From: Dehalococcoidia bacterium
Lineage (GTDB): Bacteria > Chloroflexota > Dehalococcoidia > Tepidiformales > Tepidiformaceae
Assembly (NCBI GenBank): GCA_020850615.1
Contig: JADZEI010000066.1
Span: 93,205-157,204 of the forward strand
DNA: 64,000 bases
Direction of reading: 5' to 3'
Shown in pieces: positions 52,280 to 61,135 of this stretch. Position numbers and translations under genes: made by a program. The notes under the pieces are model-generated. The model saw nothing but the letters and a program-made list of their open reading frames with translations. It was not told the DNA's origin and searched no databases. Every line of letters begins with the position of its first letter. The first letter of the stretch is position 1.

Positions 52280-52888
52280 TCACGCCTGCCGGTGCGCGAG
52301 GTCCAGGCCCGCCTGCCAGCCGGGGGCGCGGCCGCCGGGCAGTGGGCCAAGCCCGGCGGTGGCGATGCCGGCGCGGGTGAGCAGCCACGGGACGACGGAG
52401 TCGGAGGTCCACATCTCGTGCGTCCCGCGGACGCGGCGGCCCCACGTGTGCGTGGGGACGGTGGGCGCCAGCGCGATCAGCTGGCGCGCGACGGCGGGGT
52501 CGTCCGAGACCGCGATCGGGCTGTCGACCGCCCACTGTTCGTCAGGGAGGCGGTCCACCGGCAGGCACTTCAGCTCGTAGCGGAAGAGGCGCCAGCGCCC
52601 GGCGAAGCGCAGCCCGACCGGCCCGCTCGCCAGCGGCGCCACGCCATCGCGGATGAACGCAGGCGCGAGCTCGAGGGTGAACTGCTCGCCCTCGCCGGGG
52701 CGCAGCTTGAGGGCGCAGTGGTAGAGCACCGCCCGCGTGCGGCGCGTGCGCCAGGCTTCGAACGCCTCCCACCCGCGGAGGCTGAGCTGCTGCAGGCGCG
52801 GCGTCCCGGCACCGACAGGCATCCACCAGAGCTCGACGGCGTCGCCATTTTCGATTTTCGATTTTCGATTTCCGCTGGCGTGGGACAT
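52280..52888 (-). CDS. Conserved hypothetical protein (VELWW family)
   Basis: The 202-residue protein contains VELWWMPVGAG, WRLFRYELKC, ALAPTVPTHTWGRR, GTHEMWTSDSVVPWLLTRAG and GGRAPGWQAGL. I recognise this as an uncharacterised family from high-GC bacteria; no motif gives a function. Residues 7-14 (NRKSKIEN) are encoded by a four-unit heptad repeat (52847-52874). The true N terminus may therefore be a repeat-derived extension, with translation from ATG 52888. Confidence 0.65.
   Translation of the reverse strand: MSHASGNRKSKIENGDAVELWWMPVGAGTPRLQQLSLRGWEAFEAWRTRRTRAVLYHCALKLRPGEGEQFTLELAPAFIRDGVAPLASGPVGLRFAGRWRLFRYELKCLPVDRLPDEQWAVDSPIAVSDDPAVARQLIALAPTVPTHTWGRRVRGTHEMWTSDSVVPWLLTRAGIATAGLGPLPGGRAPGWQAGLDLAHRQA
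52847..52874 (+). repeat. Heptad iterons ATTTTCG, four units
   Basis: ATTTTCG three times then ATTTCCG at exact 7-bp spacing, overlapping the 5' end of the minus-strand gene. Confidence 0.85.
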
Positions 52889-53033
52889 GGTGGCCTTCGA
52901 TACCGGGGTGTTGCTGGCGCGGCGACGGGCGGATCCCCATTGGAAGGCCCAGGTGGTGCGGTGTCGATGCCGGGTGGGCGCGAATCGGGGTACCGATGCG
53001 GCGATCGGATTCCTGCCTTTCCGCGCGGGCCGC

Positions 53034-53039
53034 TACACT
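53034..53039 (+). promoter_or_regulatory. -10 box of DUF362 gene (leaderless type)
   Basis: TACACT ends seven bases before the ATG at 53047. Confidence 0.6.
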
Positions 53040-53046
53040 CGATCGC

Positions 53047-54171
53047 ATGAGCCTTGAAACCTCCTCCCCCCGCCAGGCCCCCGCGCCGCCCACGCGCGAG
53101 CCGCTCGTCTCCGTCCTCTATACCGGTGCCAACACGGCGGTGCAGGACTTCGGACGGCTGATGGACCTGGCCCACTTCCGCCAGCACCTGCCCAAAGAGA
53201 GCGAGACGCTGCTCAAGATCAACATCAGCTGGCAGCACTACTACCCGGGCTGCAGCACGAGCCCGTGGCAGCTCGACGGCGTGACCCAGGCGCTCGAAAA
53301 CGCGGGCTACAACCGGCTGACGCCGGTCCAGAACGGCACGGTGGTCGTGGATTCGCACGACGGGGAGAAGGGCAACAAGCACGACCGGGTGCTCCGCAAG
53401 CACGGCCTTCGCAGCATCCACCTGCAGGACAAAGCTGCGCGCTGGGTGCCGTATGCGCCGAAGGGCGAGCTGCTCGTCCTCCACGACATCTTCCCGGACG
53501 GCATCGAGATCCCGGAGCTGTTCCTCGGCACGAACATCATCCACATGCCGACGCTGAAGACGCACGTCTTCACGACGATGACGGGCGCGATGAAGAACGC
53601 GTTCGGGGGGCTGCTGAACAACCGGCGCCACTGGACGCACTCGGTCATCCACGAAACGCTGGTGGACCTGCTCCGTATCCAGCAGGAGATCCACACGGGC
53701 ATCTTCGCGGTGATGGACGGCACGATCGCGGGCGACGGGCCGGGCCCGCGGGCGATGCGGCCGCACGTGAAGAACGTCATCCTCGCGAGCTCGGACCAGG
53801 TCGCGATCGATGCGGTGGCGGCGAAGATGATGGGCTTCGACCCGATGTCGATCCCGTTCATCCGGCTCGCGCACGAAGCGGGCCTCGGTGTCGGCAACCC
53901 GAGCGAGATCACGGTCGAAGGGCTCGACGTGAGCGGCGTGAACTTCGGGTTCAGCCGGGACGAAGACACGTTCGTGAGCTGGGGGCAGAAGCAGATCTAC
54001 TGGGGCAAGCTGCACCGCTTCGAAAAGGCGCTGTTGCGGACGCCGATCGTCCCCTGGAGCTTCGCGGCGAGCAACGTCTACCACAACTGGTACTGGTACC
54101 CGCTCCTGGGCAAGCGCCGCATCGCGAAGATGATGGAGACGGAGTGGGGCAAGCTGTTCAACAGCTACTAG
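53047..54171 (+). CDS. DUF362 domain protein
   Basis: The 374-residue protein has the DUF362 pattern: LLKINISWQHYYPGCSTSPWQLDGV, IIHMPTLKTHVFTTMTGAMKNAFGG and DGTIAGDGPGPRAMRPHVKNVILASSDQVAIDAVAA. No CxxCxxC ferredoxin motif follows, unlike many family members. The family is widespread and its function is not established; some are linked to iron-sulfur or nucleic-acid roles. Cytoplasmic; no signal or helix. Confidence 0.88.
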   Translation: MSLETSSPRQAPAPPTREPLVSVLYTGANTAVQDFGRLMDLAHFRQHLPKESETLLKINISWQHYYPGCSTSPWQLDGVTQALENAGYNRLTPVQNGTVVVDSHDGEKGNKHDRVLRKHGLRSIHLQDKAARWVPYAPKGELLVLHDIFPDGIEIPELFLGTNIIHMPTLKTHVFTTMTGAMKNAFGGLLNNRRHWTHSVIHETLVDLLRIQQEIHTGIFAVMDGTIAGDGPGPRAMRPHVKNVILASSDQVAIDAVAAKMMGFDPMSIPFIRLAHEAGLGVGNPSEITVEGLDVSGVNFGFSRDEDTFVSWGQKQIYWGKLHRFEKALLRTPIVPWSFAASNVYHNWYWYPLLGKRRIAKMMETEWGKLFNSY

Positions 54172-54174
54172 GGC

Positions 54175-54202
54175 GGCTGTTGGCTGTTAGCTATTGGCTG
54201 TT
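54175..54202 (+). repeat. Heptad iterons GGCTGTT, four units
   Basis: GGCTGTT, GGCTGTT, AGCTATT, GGCTGTT at exact 7-bp spacing, starting five bases after the DUF362 stop. Confidence 0.85.
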
Positions 54203-54214
54203 GGCGCCGCGCTC

Positions 54215-54770
54215 GCCGGGCGCCGCAGGCGTAGTCGCGGAGCATCGGCTCCGCGGGATTGTCCGTGCCATGCTGCGCGGTAGCCCGACCGAGGGCGGGA
54301 GCGCAGCGACCGGCCGGCCGCGGGGCGAGGGTGTCGCGGCCGCGGGCGTGGGGCGAATCGAGCGCTGGCGCGGGGCGGTGGTGCCGGGGTGCGGCGGAGC
54401 GCTCCCTCGGCCGGTCGCGCCACTGATGCTCGCGCTGCCGCGCCACCATGTCGCCGGTTGGGGCGGTGCCTTCGATGGAGCATCCGTTGGGCTTAGACGC
54501 TCGCGCCCACAAGGGGCGCCGGCTACACCCGGGTGCGCGGCTGTGACGGGCGCGGCTGGCGCCGCAGGCGTAGTCGCGGAGCATCGGCTCCGCGGGATTG
54601 TCCGTGCCATGCTGCGCGGTAGCCCCGACTGAGGGCGGGAGCGCAGCGACCGGCCGGCCGCGGGGCGAGGGTGTCGCGGCCGCGGGCGGTGCCGCGCGCT
54701 GACGCGGGGCGGTGGTAACCGGGGGGGCGCGCGAGCGCTCCCTCACGCGCGCGCGACTGATGACGCCTGG
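54215..54770 (+). repeat. REP mosaic with two A-B cassettes and a RAYT-type REP
   Basis: Cassettes A-B occur at about 54221-54345 and 54556-54690 and are nearly identical (GCGCCGCAGGCGTAGTCGCG...GCGGGATTGTCCGTGCCATG). Between them lie an inverted REP of the RAYT-linked family (54393-54429) and module D (54480-54530). A degenerate REP is at about 54737-54765. There is no gene in 54172-54824. Confidence 0.8.
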
Positions 54771-54824
54771 GCCGGGGGGAGCAGCTGCAACGGTCGACCA
54801 CGGCGTGAACCGTGGACGGTGAGC

Positions 54825-55226
54825 TCAAATCACCACGTACGTGCCCGTGCCGCGGGCGATGGGCTTGCCGTCGTCGCCGGTGATGGCGACTTCGCAGTGG
54901 GAGATGGAGCGGCCGTGGTGGAGCACGCGGCCGTGCGCCATCGCTTTCGCGCCGGTGAACTTGCGCAGCCAGCGGAAGTCGAGCTGGGTGGTGATGAGCT
55001 GCTTTTCGAGCGGGGCCACGGTGCCGAGCGCGCCGCCCATCGCGGAATCGGCGACCATCAGCCAGACGCCGCCGTGGACGAAGCCGTAGAGGTTGTGGAC
55101 GCGCTCGGTGGGGACGAACTCGAGGTCGGCCCACCCCTCGCCCGCGGCGACGAAGCGCATGCCGTTATCGGCATAGACGCGCGGGGCCTGCATGCGGGCG
55201 AGGGCGGGGAAGGCTTCGAAGTCCAC
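54825..55226 (-). CDS. PaaI-type hot-dog thioesterase
   Basis: The 133-residue protein has the thioesterase signature LYGFVHGGVWLMVADSAMGGALG, then TTQLDFRWLRKF and HGRVLHHGRSISHCEVAITGDDGKPIARGTGTYVV. It hydrolyses acyl- or aryl-CoA thioesters. The start is GTG at 55226 (VDFEAFP) because CACAAT ends seven bases upstream; longer frames are not needed for the fold. Confidence 0.85.
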   Translation of the reverse strand: MDFEAFPALARMQAPRVYADNGMRFVAAGEGWADLEFVPTERVHNLYGFVHGGVWLMVADSAMGGALGTVAPLEKQLITTQLDFRWLRKFTGAKAMAHGRVLHHGRSISHCEVAITGDDGKPIARGTGTYVVI

Positions 55227-55233
55227 GCCGCCG

Positions 55234-55239
55234 ATTGTG
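55234..55239 (-). promoter_or_regulatory. -10 box of thioesterase gene (leaderless type)
   Basis: CACAAT on the minus strand ends seven bases before the GTG at 55226, the same hexamer as at 49978. Confidence 0.5.
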
Positions 55240-55264
55240 CCGGGGAGCTGGCTCCCGGGCGAAC

Positions 55265-55531
55265 TCAGGCGGGCTGGCTGCGGAGCTTCGCGACCTGGGC
55301 TTCGATGGCCCGGCGGGCGGCTTCGATTTCGCCGCCGAGCAGGTACTGGTAGTGCTTGCCGCCGCGCGTGACGATGACGAGCTTGCGCGGGCGGCGGCTG
55401 ACCTCGATCTCGGCGATGTCGGACATCGGCACGACCTGGGACCGTTTCTTGACGGTCACCTCGACACGGTCTTCCCACACGGCGAAAGTCGTGCCATCGG
55501 ATTCCACAACGAACACCGGCTCCTGGGACAC
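55265..55531 (-). CDS. Small beta-rich protein, PH/GRAM-like
   Basis: The 88-residue protein reads VFVVESDGTTFAVWEDRVEVT, then VPMSDIAEIEVSRRPRKLVIVTRGGKHYQY and a final helix AARRAIEAQVAKL. The strand-strand-helix layout resembles bacterial PH-like domains, but I do not name a family with confidence. The GTG start has GGAGGT five bases upstream, so unlike its neighbour it is not leaderless. Confidence 0.65.
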   Translation of the reverse strand: MSQEPVFVVESDGTTFAVWEDRVEVTVKKRSQVVPMSDIAEIEVSRRPRKLVIVTRGGKHYQYLLGGEIEAARRAIEAQVAKLRSQPA

Positions 55532-55606
55532 CGCGTACCTCCGGGTACAGGCTGGAGCGCGGGTACGGGACCCGCGCTCCAGGGTTTCGAGCGATAGGGG
55601 GTTGGC

Positions 55607-55999
55607 CTAGTAGCGGCCGCGCCCGCCGCCACCGAAACCGCCGCGGCCGCCACCACCGCCGCCGCCGTAGCCACCACCGCCGCCGGTGCGGGGCGAAGGC
55701 TTGAAGCAGTTGCTGCAGTAGACCGGGCGGTCGCCGCGCGGCTCGAAGGGGAGCTGCGCTTCCTGCCCGCAGGAGGAGCAGGTGGCGGTGAACATGGTGC
55801 GGGAACCGCCGCCGAAGCCGCCGCCCCCTCCACCACCGCCGCCGCGGCCTTCGGATGCCCGGCGCGCGCTACGGCAGGTGGGGCAGCGGCGGGGCGGGTT
55901 GGTGAACCCCTTGGACTCGTGGAACTCCTGTTCACCTGCGGTGAACGTGAACGTGCTGCCACAATCGGCGCAGGTCAACGACTTGTCGGTGTAAGGCAC
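55607..55999 (-). CDS. Zinc-ribbon protein with Gly/Arg-rich tail
   Basis: The 130-residue protein has four CxxC motifs forming two zinc ribbons: LTCADCGSTFTF with RRCPTCRSARR, and CSSCGQEAQLPF with VYCSNCF. They are separated and followed by long Gly runs with Arg (GGGRGGFGGGGRGRY). RGG-type tails bind RNA or phase-separate. The GTG start has AAGGAGGT six bases upstream, the strongest ribosome-binding site in the window, which suggests high expression. Confidence 0.85.
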   Translation of the reverse strand: MPYTDKSLTCADCGSTFTFTAGEQEFHESKGFTNPPRRCPTCRSARRASEGRGGGGGGGGGFGGGSRTMFTATCSSCGQEAQLPFEPRGDRPVYCSNCFKPSPRTGGGGGYGGGGGGGRGGFGGGGRGRY

Positions 56000-56264
56000 T
56001 CGACGACCTCCTTAAATTTCGCGGATCCGTCGTCTATCGAGCGCCAAGTGGAACGAGCTCTACGAGTGAGCGATGGAGCGAGGAACCTGCTTCTACCCTA
56101 CCACGACGGGGGCGGTTCGCAAGGATCGCGATCACCATTGCGAATAGGCGGATTCTTTCGCCATTACTCCCCGTTTCGGCTCCCCGCGGCCCGTGCGCTC
56201 CCGGCGAGTGTGAAGATCCGGGCGTTTTACGACACGCGGGCGTCCGCGCTAACACGCGGCGTCT

Positions 56265-56270
56265 ATGCTC
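56265..56270 (+). promoter_or_regulatory. Candidate -10 box upstream of small ORF 56318
   Basis: TATGCT lies about 48 bases before the ATG at 56318. The region 56000-56317 holds this and the divergent zinc-ribbon promoter but no gene. Confidence 0.35.
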
Positions 56271-56317
56271 GATCCACGGGAATCGTCGCGGCGGGACGAT
56301 CGGGAGGCCACGGGCCT

Positions 56318-56545
56318 ATGAACAACACCTCGTTGCAGGGGCGGGTCCACGCGGGGGACCGCGTCGAATCGCTCGCCGGCCGGGTGCTCGGCGATGTCCT
56401 GGAGGCGGCCGGAAGCCGGATCGTGGTGCGCCTTCGGAACGACGAGCGCGTCGTGCTCGCGCTCGATTCGGTGTTCGGCGCCGAACACGGGCGGGTCACG
56501 CTCATCTGCGAAGAAGACGCCATCGAGCGCCACCGCATCGGCTGA
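56318..56545 (+). CDS. Small hypothetical protein, PRC-like
   Basis: The 75-residue protein reads LQGRVHAGDRVESLAGRVLGDVLEAAGSRIVVRL, then DERVVLALDSVFGAEHGRVTLICEEDAIERHRIG. The alternation of short strands and the GRVLGDV turn resemble PRC-barrel/DUF2171 proteins, but this is a guess. GGGAGG lies about eleven bases before the ATG. Confidence 0.5.
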   Translation: MNNTSLQGRVHAGDRVESLAGRVLGDVLEAAGSRIVVRLRNDERVVLALDSVFGAEHGRVTLICEEDAIERHRIG

Positions 56546-56594
56546 GCGCCGGGCGGCGTGGCGGGGCGGCCCACCCGCCGCCCCGCGCGTGCGG

Positions 56595-57026
56595 TCAGCT
56601 GCTGCCGAACTTCTCGGCGATGGCGGCGCGCTGCCGGTCCTCCTGGGCGCGCAGCTCGGGGGTGAACTCCTCGCCGAAGTCGTCGGACTCGAAGATCTGC
56701 CGGACCTCGAGCTCGTCGCCCGCCTCCATGGGTGCGCGCTTCATCCAGGAGATGGCGTCTTCACGCGAAGGCACGTCGATGATCCAGAAGCCGGCGATGA
56801 GCTCCTTCGCCCCGGTGAACGGGCCATCGACCACGTTCGAGCCGCCCTTGCCGTCGTAGCGGAGCTTGAAGCCGTTCGCGGTGGGGTGGAGGCCTTCGCC
56901 ACTCACCATAACGCCGGCGTCGACGAGCTCCTGGTTGAAGTTGCCCATGGCGGCGAGCTGCGCCTCGGTCGGCATCGTGCCCGCCTCTGTCGCTTCGTTC
57001 GCCTTGACGATGACCATGAATCGCAT
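56595..57026 (-). CDS. YCII-related (DGPF) domain protein
   Basis: The 143-residue dimeric alpha-beta-barrel protein starts MRFMVIVKANEATEAG and has the signature VVDGPFTGAKELIAGFWIIDVPSREDAISWMKR. YCII proteins are often coupled to ECF sigma factors, but none is adjacent here. CAGGAGGAG lies about nine bases before the ATG. Confidence 0.88.
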   Translation of the reverse strand: MRFMVIVKANEATEAGTMPTEAQLAAMGNFNQELVDAGVMVSGEGLHPTANGFKLRYDGKGGSNVVDGPFTGAKELIAGFWIIDVPSREDAISWMKRAPMEAGDELEVRQIFESDDFGEEFTPELRAQEDRQRAAIAEKFGSS

Positions 57027-57246
57027 TGGGGGACTCCTCCTGGTGTCCGGGCGGCCGGGTGGGCCGGCCGTTGTCTACCCGTCACTCGCTCGACGATCGT
57101 ACTCCCGCGGGAGCGGCAGGGAACGACCGGTATTCGGAGTCGTCAATTACCAGTGGCGATCGGGCGATGCGCGCACGGACGTTCCGCCCCTGGATGTGCG
57201 CCGTCCGTCCGCTCCGCGTTCCTCGCAGGCACCGCATTGTGAGAGC

Positions 57247-59562
57247 GTGGTGGACTTTGCCCGGCGGTACCTGCTGCTCGCGTTCACGGTCGTGGGCATC
57301 GCCGCCGGCGGCGTGGCGTGGGTGGCGGATGCGCACCGCGCGGCGGACATCGCCTGGGCCGCGACAGCGGCGATCACCTCCGTGCCGGTCGGGCTCTCGC
57401 TGTTGCGGCAGCTGCTCCGCCGCCAGGGCGGGGTCGATGTCATCGCGCTCCTGGCGATGGTCGGCGCGGTCGCGTTCGGGGAGTACCTGGCCGCGGCGGT
57501 GATCGCGCTCATGGTCGCCTCCGGCGCCGCGCTCGAGGAGTACGCCTCCGCCCGGGCCACGCGCGAGCTCTCGGCGCTGCTCCAGCGCGCGCCGCGCTCC
57601 ACCTGGCGCCTCGAAGGCGATGCGCTCGTCGAAATCGCCATCGAAGCGGTCCGCCCCGGCGACGTCCTGGTCGTCCGCGATTCGGACGTCGTGCCGGTCG
57701 ACGGCATCGTGGTCCAGGGGCCGGCCGTGCTCGACGAATCGGCGCTCACGGGCGAGAGCCGGCTGGTCGAACGCGGGCTCGGGGAGCGCGTGGCGAGCGG
57801 CGTGGTCAACGCGGGCTCGCCCTTCCGCCTGCGCGCGGCCGCGACCGCCGAAGCGAGCACCTATGCGGGCATCATCCGCCTCGTCCGCGCGGCCCAGGAG
57901 ACGAAGGCGCCGCTCGTCCGCCTGGCCGACCGCTACGCCGCGTTCTTCGTGCCGGTCACGCTGGCGGTGGCGGGCTTCGCCTGGGCGATCTCCGGCAGCC
58001 CGGAGCGCGCGCTCGCGGTCATCGTCGTGGCGACGCCGTGCCCGCTGCTGCTGGCGGCGCCGGTGGCGATCGTCTCCGGCGTGTCGCGCGCAGCCCGGCG
58101 GGGCATCGTCGTCAAGGGCGGCGGCGCGATCGAGGTGCTCGCCCGCGCGCGGTCGGTCTATCTCGATAAGACGGGCACGCTGACCGCGGGTTCGCCTGCC
58201 GTGACGCGCGTGGCGGTGTTCGGGCAGGTGACGGAGCCGGAGGTGCTGCGCCTCGCCGCCTCGCTGGACCAGCTCTCGTCGCACGTGATGGCCGCCGCGC
58301 TGGTGCGCGCGGCGCGCGAGCGCGGCCTCGCCCTCGCGCTGCCGTCCGGCGTGGCGGAGGACGCCGGCGCCGGCATCCGCGGCACCGTGGAGGGGCGCGC
58401 CGTCCGCGTGGGCCGCTTCGACTGGCTCAAGCCGGGCGACGTGCCGGACCACGTGCGCCGCTTCCGCCGCGGGGTCCTGCGCGAGGGCGGCTCCACGGTG
58501 TTCGTGGAGGTCGACGGCGAGCTGGCCGGCGCGTTCGTGCTGCAGGATCCCATCCGCCCCGAGGCGCCGCGCGCGATCCGTGCCCTCAAGCGGGCGGGCG
58601 TCGCCCAGGTGGTCATGGTCACCGGCGACCATCCGGCTGTGGCCGACGCGGTCGGCGCCGCGCTCGGCGTGGACCGCGTGATCGCGGGGTGCTCCCCTGG
58701 CGAGAAGGTCGAGGCGGTGCGCCTGGCCAAGCACGAAGCCGTCACGATCATGGTCGGCGATGGGATTAACGACGCGCCCGCGCTGGCGGCCGCGGATGTC
58801 GGCGTGGCGATGGGCGCCCGCGGCGCGACCTCGTCGTCGGAAGCGGCCGACATGGTGCTGATGGTCGACCGGCTGGACCGGCTGGTCGAAGGGCTGGCGA
58901 TCGCGAAGCGCACGCGCCGGATCGCGGTCGAGAGCATGCTCGTGGGCATGGCGCTGTCGTTCGTGGCGATGGGATTCGCGGCGCTTGGCCACCTGCCGCC
59001 GGTGTTCGGCGCGCTGCTCCAGGAGGGCATCGACGTCGTGGCGATCCTGAATGCGCTGCGGGCGCTGGGCGGGGGTGCGGCGGGCCGGCCGCCGGGGAGG
59101 CTGCCAGCGGGGCTCGCGGCCGAGCTGCGCGCCGAGCACCTGCGCCTCGAGCCCGCGCTGGATCAGCTTCGCGTGCTCGCCGACCGGATCGAGGAGCTCC
59201 CGCCCGGCGAGGCGGCGGTGGGGATGGCCGCGATGCGCGCGTTCCTGCGCGACGACGTCATCCCGCACGAGCAGCTCGATGAGCGCGAGGTCTATCCGCA
59301 GCTCGGGGCGATCCTCGGCGGGCACGACCCCCTGGGCGCGATGAGCCGGACGCACCAGGAGATCTTCCACCTCTGCCGGCAGTTCGAGGCCCTGCACGAC
59401 GACATGCCCGCGGCCGGGCCGGACCGCGAGGACCTGACCGACATCCGGCGGGTGCTCTACGCGCTGCACACGGTGCTGCGGCTCAACGTCGCCCAGGAGG
59501 AGGAGCTCTTCCTCTCGCTGGACGACCACTACCTGGAGCGCGCGGCGGCGCCGGCGGCGTGA
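57247..59562 (+). CDS. P1B-5-type metal-transporting ATPase with hemerythrin-like C terminus
   Basis: The 771-residue protein has no N-terminal metal-binding domain. It has the actuator loop DESALTGES, the membrane metal motif Thr-Pro-Cys265-Pro in VIVVATPCPLLLAAP, the phosphorylation site Asp307 in LDKTGTLTAG and the hinge VGDGINDAPAL. The last ~170 residues form a four-helix hemerythrin-like domain with His/Glu ligands (RAEHLRLEP, IPHEQLDEREVYP, SRTHQEIFHL, YALHTVLRLNVAQEEELF). TPC plus hemerythrin defines the P1B-5 (Nia) group, which exports Ni/Fe. I chose GTG 57247, six bases after CATTGT. Confidence 0.9.
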   Translation: MVDFARRYLLLAFTVVGIAAGGVAWVADAHRAADIAWAATAAITSVPVGLSLLRQLLRRQGGVDVIALLAMVGAVAFGEYLAAAVIALMVASGAALEEYASARATRELSALLQRAPRSTWRLEGDALVEIAIEAVRPGDVLVVRDSDVVPVDGIVVQGPAVLDESALTGESRLVERGLGERVASGVVNAGSPFRLRAAATAEASTYAGIIRLVRAAQETKAPLVRLADRYAAFFVPVTLAVAGFAWAISGSPERALAVIVVATPCPLLLAAPVAIVSGVSRAARRGIVVKGGGAIEVLARARSVYLDKTGTLTAGSPAVTRVAVFGQVTEPEVLRLAASLDQLSSHVMAAALVRAARERGLALALPSGVAEDAGAGIRGTVEGRAVRVGRFDWLKPGDVPDHVRRFRRGVLREGGSTVFVEVDGELAGAFVLQDPIRPEAPRAIRALKRAGVAQVVMVTGDHPAVADAVGAALGVDRVIAGCSPGEKVEAVRLAKHEAVTIMVGDGINDAPALAAADVGVAMGARGATSSSEAADMVLMVDRLDRLVEGLAIAKRTRRIAVESMLVGMALSFVAMGFAALGHLPPVFGALLQEGIDVVAILNALRALGGGAAGRPPGRLPAGLAAELRAEHLRLEPALDQLRVLADRIEELPPGEAAVGMAAMRAFLRDDVIPHEQLDEREVYPQLGAILGGHDPLGAMSRTHQEIFHLCRQFEALHDDMPAAGPDREDLTDIRRVLYALHTVLRLNVAQEEELFLSLDDHYLERAAAPAA

Positions 59563-59587
59563 GCCCCGCTCCGCCCGGTTCCCCCCC

Positions 59588-59615
59588 GGTGCCCGGTACC
59601 CAGTGCCCAGTGCCC
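59588..59615 (+). repeat. Heptad iterons GGTGCCC/AGTGCCC, four units
   Basis: GGTGCCC, GGTACCC, AGTGCCC, AGTGCCC at exact 7-bp spacing, between two convergent genes. Confidence 0.8.
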
Positions 59616-59640
59616 TGGGTGCGCGCTTTCGCGAGCCGGG

Positions 59641-61008
59641 CTAGGCGGCCTTGAGGAGCGTGGTGAGGTCGGTGTTGGCGCGCTCGACGCGGGGGAGGCG
59701 GCGGGCGTCTTCGGCGAAGAGCGCCTGGCCGAGCTTGTTCAGCCCGTCGAGCTCCTGCCGGGCCGTCTCGATCCGCTGCGAGACGGTGGTGAAGAGCATC
59801 GTGAACGACTCGCCGTGGTCCAGCCGGGCGGCTTCGATGCGGCCGTTCAGGCTGAGCGCGCGCATGATCTCCATCTCCCGCCTCAGGCTGTCGACGCTCG
59901 GCTGGAGCGCTTCGAGCCGCCTGCCGAAGACGGTCAGCGATTCGAGCATGGCGCGAAGGCCCTTGCCGAAGCAGGCGTGGAGCGCGTCGAGGTCGCCCCG
60001 GCGCGCGCAGCCGTCGCACTCGATCGCGAGCTCGTGCATGAACGTCTCGAGCGTCTCGCCCTGGAGCGAAGTGGCGGCGACCGGGAAGAGCAGCTCCGAG
60101 AGCAGCGCCGAGGCATCGCTGACAGAATCGGCGAGCGAGTTGAACATCGGGCCGCTGACGTCGGACCGCGCGCTGAGAAGCTCGGCGACGGCGCCGACGG
60201 CGGCGTTGCCCCCGCGGGCCTTGCTCGAAGCGACAATCGCGTTGAGCGCGAAGAGCCGCACTTCGTCCGCGAGGTCGCGCACGAAACCGGCCTTGCCCGC
60301 GAGCTGCTGGTTGAGCTGGATGTAGTTGTCGAGCCGCATGACGAGGTGCCGGAGGAAGGCGTTCACCTCTTCGACGGCGGCGAAGGCGCGGTCCCACTGG
60401 ATGACCGCGGAACCGGTGTGCCTGGCGCGCCGCGTTCGGACGCCCGATTCCTGCATGCGCGCTTCGCGGGCGCGCACTTCGGCGAGGAGGGCCGCGCGCA
60501 TGAACCCGTCGTAGGTCTTGTAGTCGGTGCCGGCGAGCGTCTCCGCGAGGGCTCGCCCGGAGGCTTCCATCCCGGCCTTTCGATCGATGCCCTGCGGCCC
60601 CTCGATCGAACGCTCCAGCTCCCGCAGCGGGCCATACACCTCCCGGGCGACGGCGAAGTGCTCGGTCGTCGGGTTCATGCGGATCGAGAGGTAGCCGTTT
60701 TCGATCGGCAGCGCGGTGGCGATCACCCAATAGTAGTTGCCGTCGATGGTCCGGTTCTTCACATAGGCAGCGACGGGCCGGCCGGCGCCGATCTCGTCCC
60801 ACAACGTCTTGAAGACGATGCGCGGCATGTCGGGGTGGCGGACGAGGTTGTGGGGCTTACCGATGATCTCCGCCCGGGAGTAGCCGCTCACCCGTTCGAA
60901 GACGTTATTCGCGGACGTTACCACGCCGCGCCTGTCCGTCGTCGAGAAGAAGAGCTCGTCGGTAGCCGCTCGCTGTTGTTCGTCGCGCCGCGGCGCTGGG
61001 TGGCTCAT
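59641..61008 (-). CDS. Soluble PAS protein with chemoreceptor-like hairpins
   Basis: The 455-residue protein starts with an Aer-type PAS domain: ELFFSTTDRRGVVTSANNVFERVSGYSRAEIIGKPHNLVRHPDMP, then GNYYWVIATALP. It has no membrane helix or HAMP. The rest is helical with two segments resembling the tip of methyl-accepting proteins: LADEVRLFALNAIVASSKARGGN (about 244-266) and IMRALSLNGRIEAARLDHGESFTMLFTTVSQRI (about 374-406). GGAGG lies four bases before the ATG at 61008. No che genes are nearby. A redox- or oxygen-sensing signalling role is inferred. Confidence 0.75.
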   Translation of the reverse strand: MSHPAPRRDEQQRAATDELFFSTTDRRGVVTSANNVFERVSGYSRAEIIGKPHNLVRHPDMPRIVFKTLWDEIGAGRPVAAYVKNRTIDGNYYWVIATALPIENGYLSIRMNPTTEHFAVAREVYGPLRELERSIEGPQGIDRKAGMEASGRALAETLAGTDYKTYDGFMRAALLAEVRAREARMQESGVRTRRARHTGSAVIQWDRAFAAVEEVNAFLRHLVMRLDNYIQLNQQLAGKAGFVRDLADEVRLFALNAIVASSKARGGNAAVGAVAELLSARSDVSGPMFNSLADSVSDASALLSELLFPVAATSLQGETLETFMHELAIECDGCARRGDLDALHACFGKGLRAMLESLTVFGRRLEALQPSVDSLRREMEIMRALSLNGRIEAARLDHGESFTMLFTTVSQRIETARQELDGLNKLGQALFAEDARRLPRVERANTDLTTLLKAA

Positions 61009-61135
61009 CGATCCTCCGAAAGCGCGGTCCCGCGCTGGAAGTACCCGAACTGGTCTGCTCCACCTACGGATCGGTAAGTACAGGGTTTCTCCGGAGGCCA
61101 AACGGGGAGGTTTTTTGGGGCCTTTCGGCTGTTTT

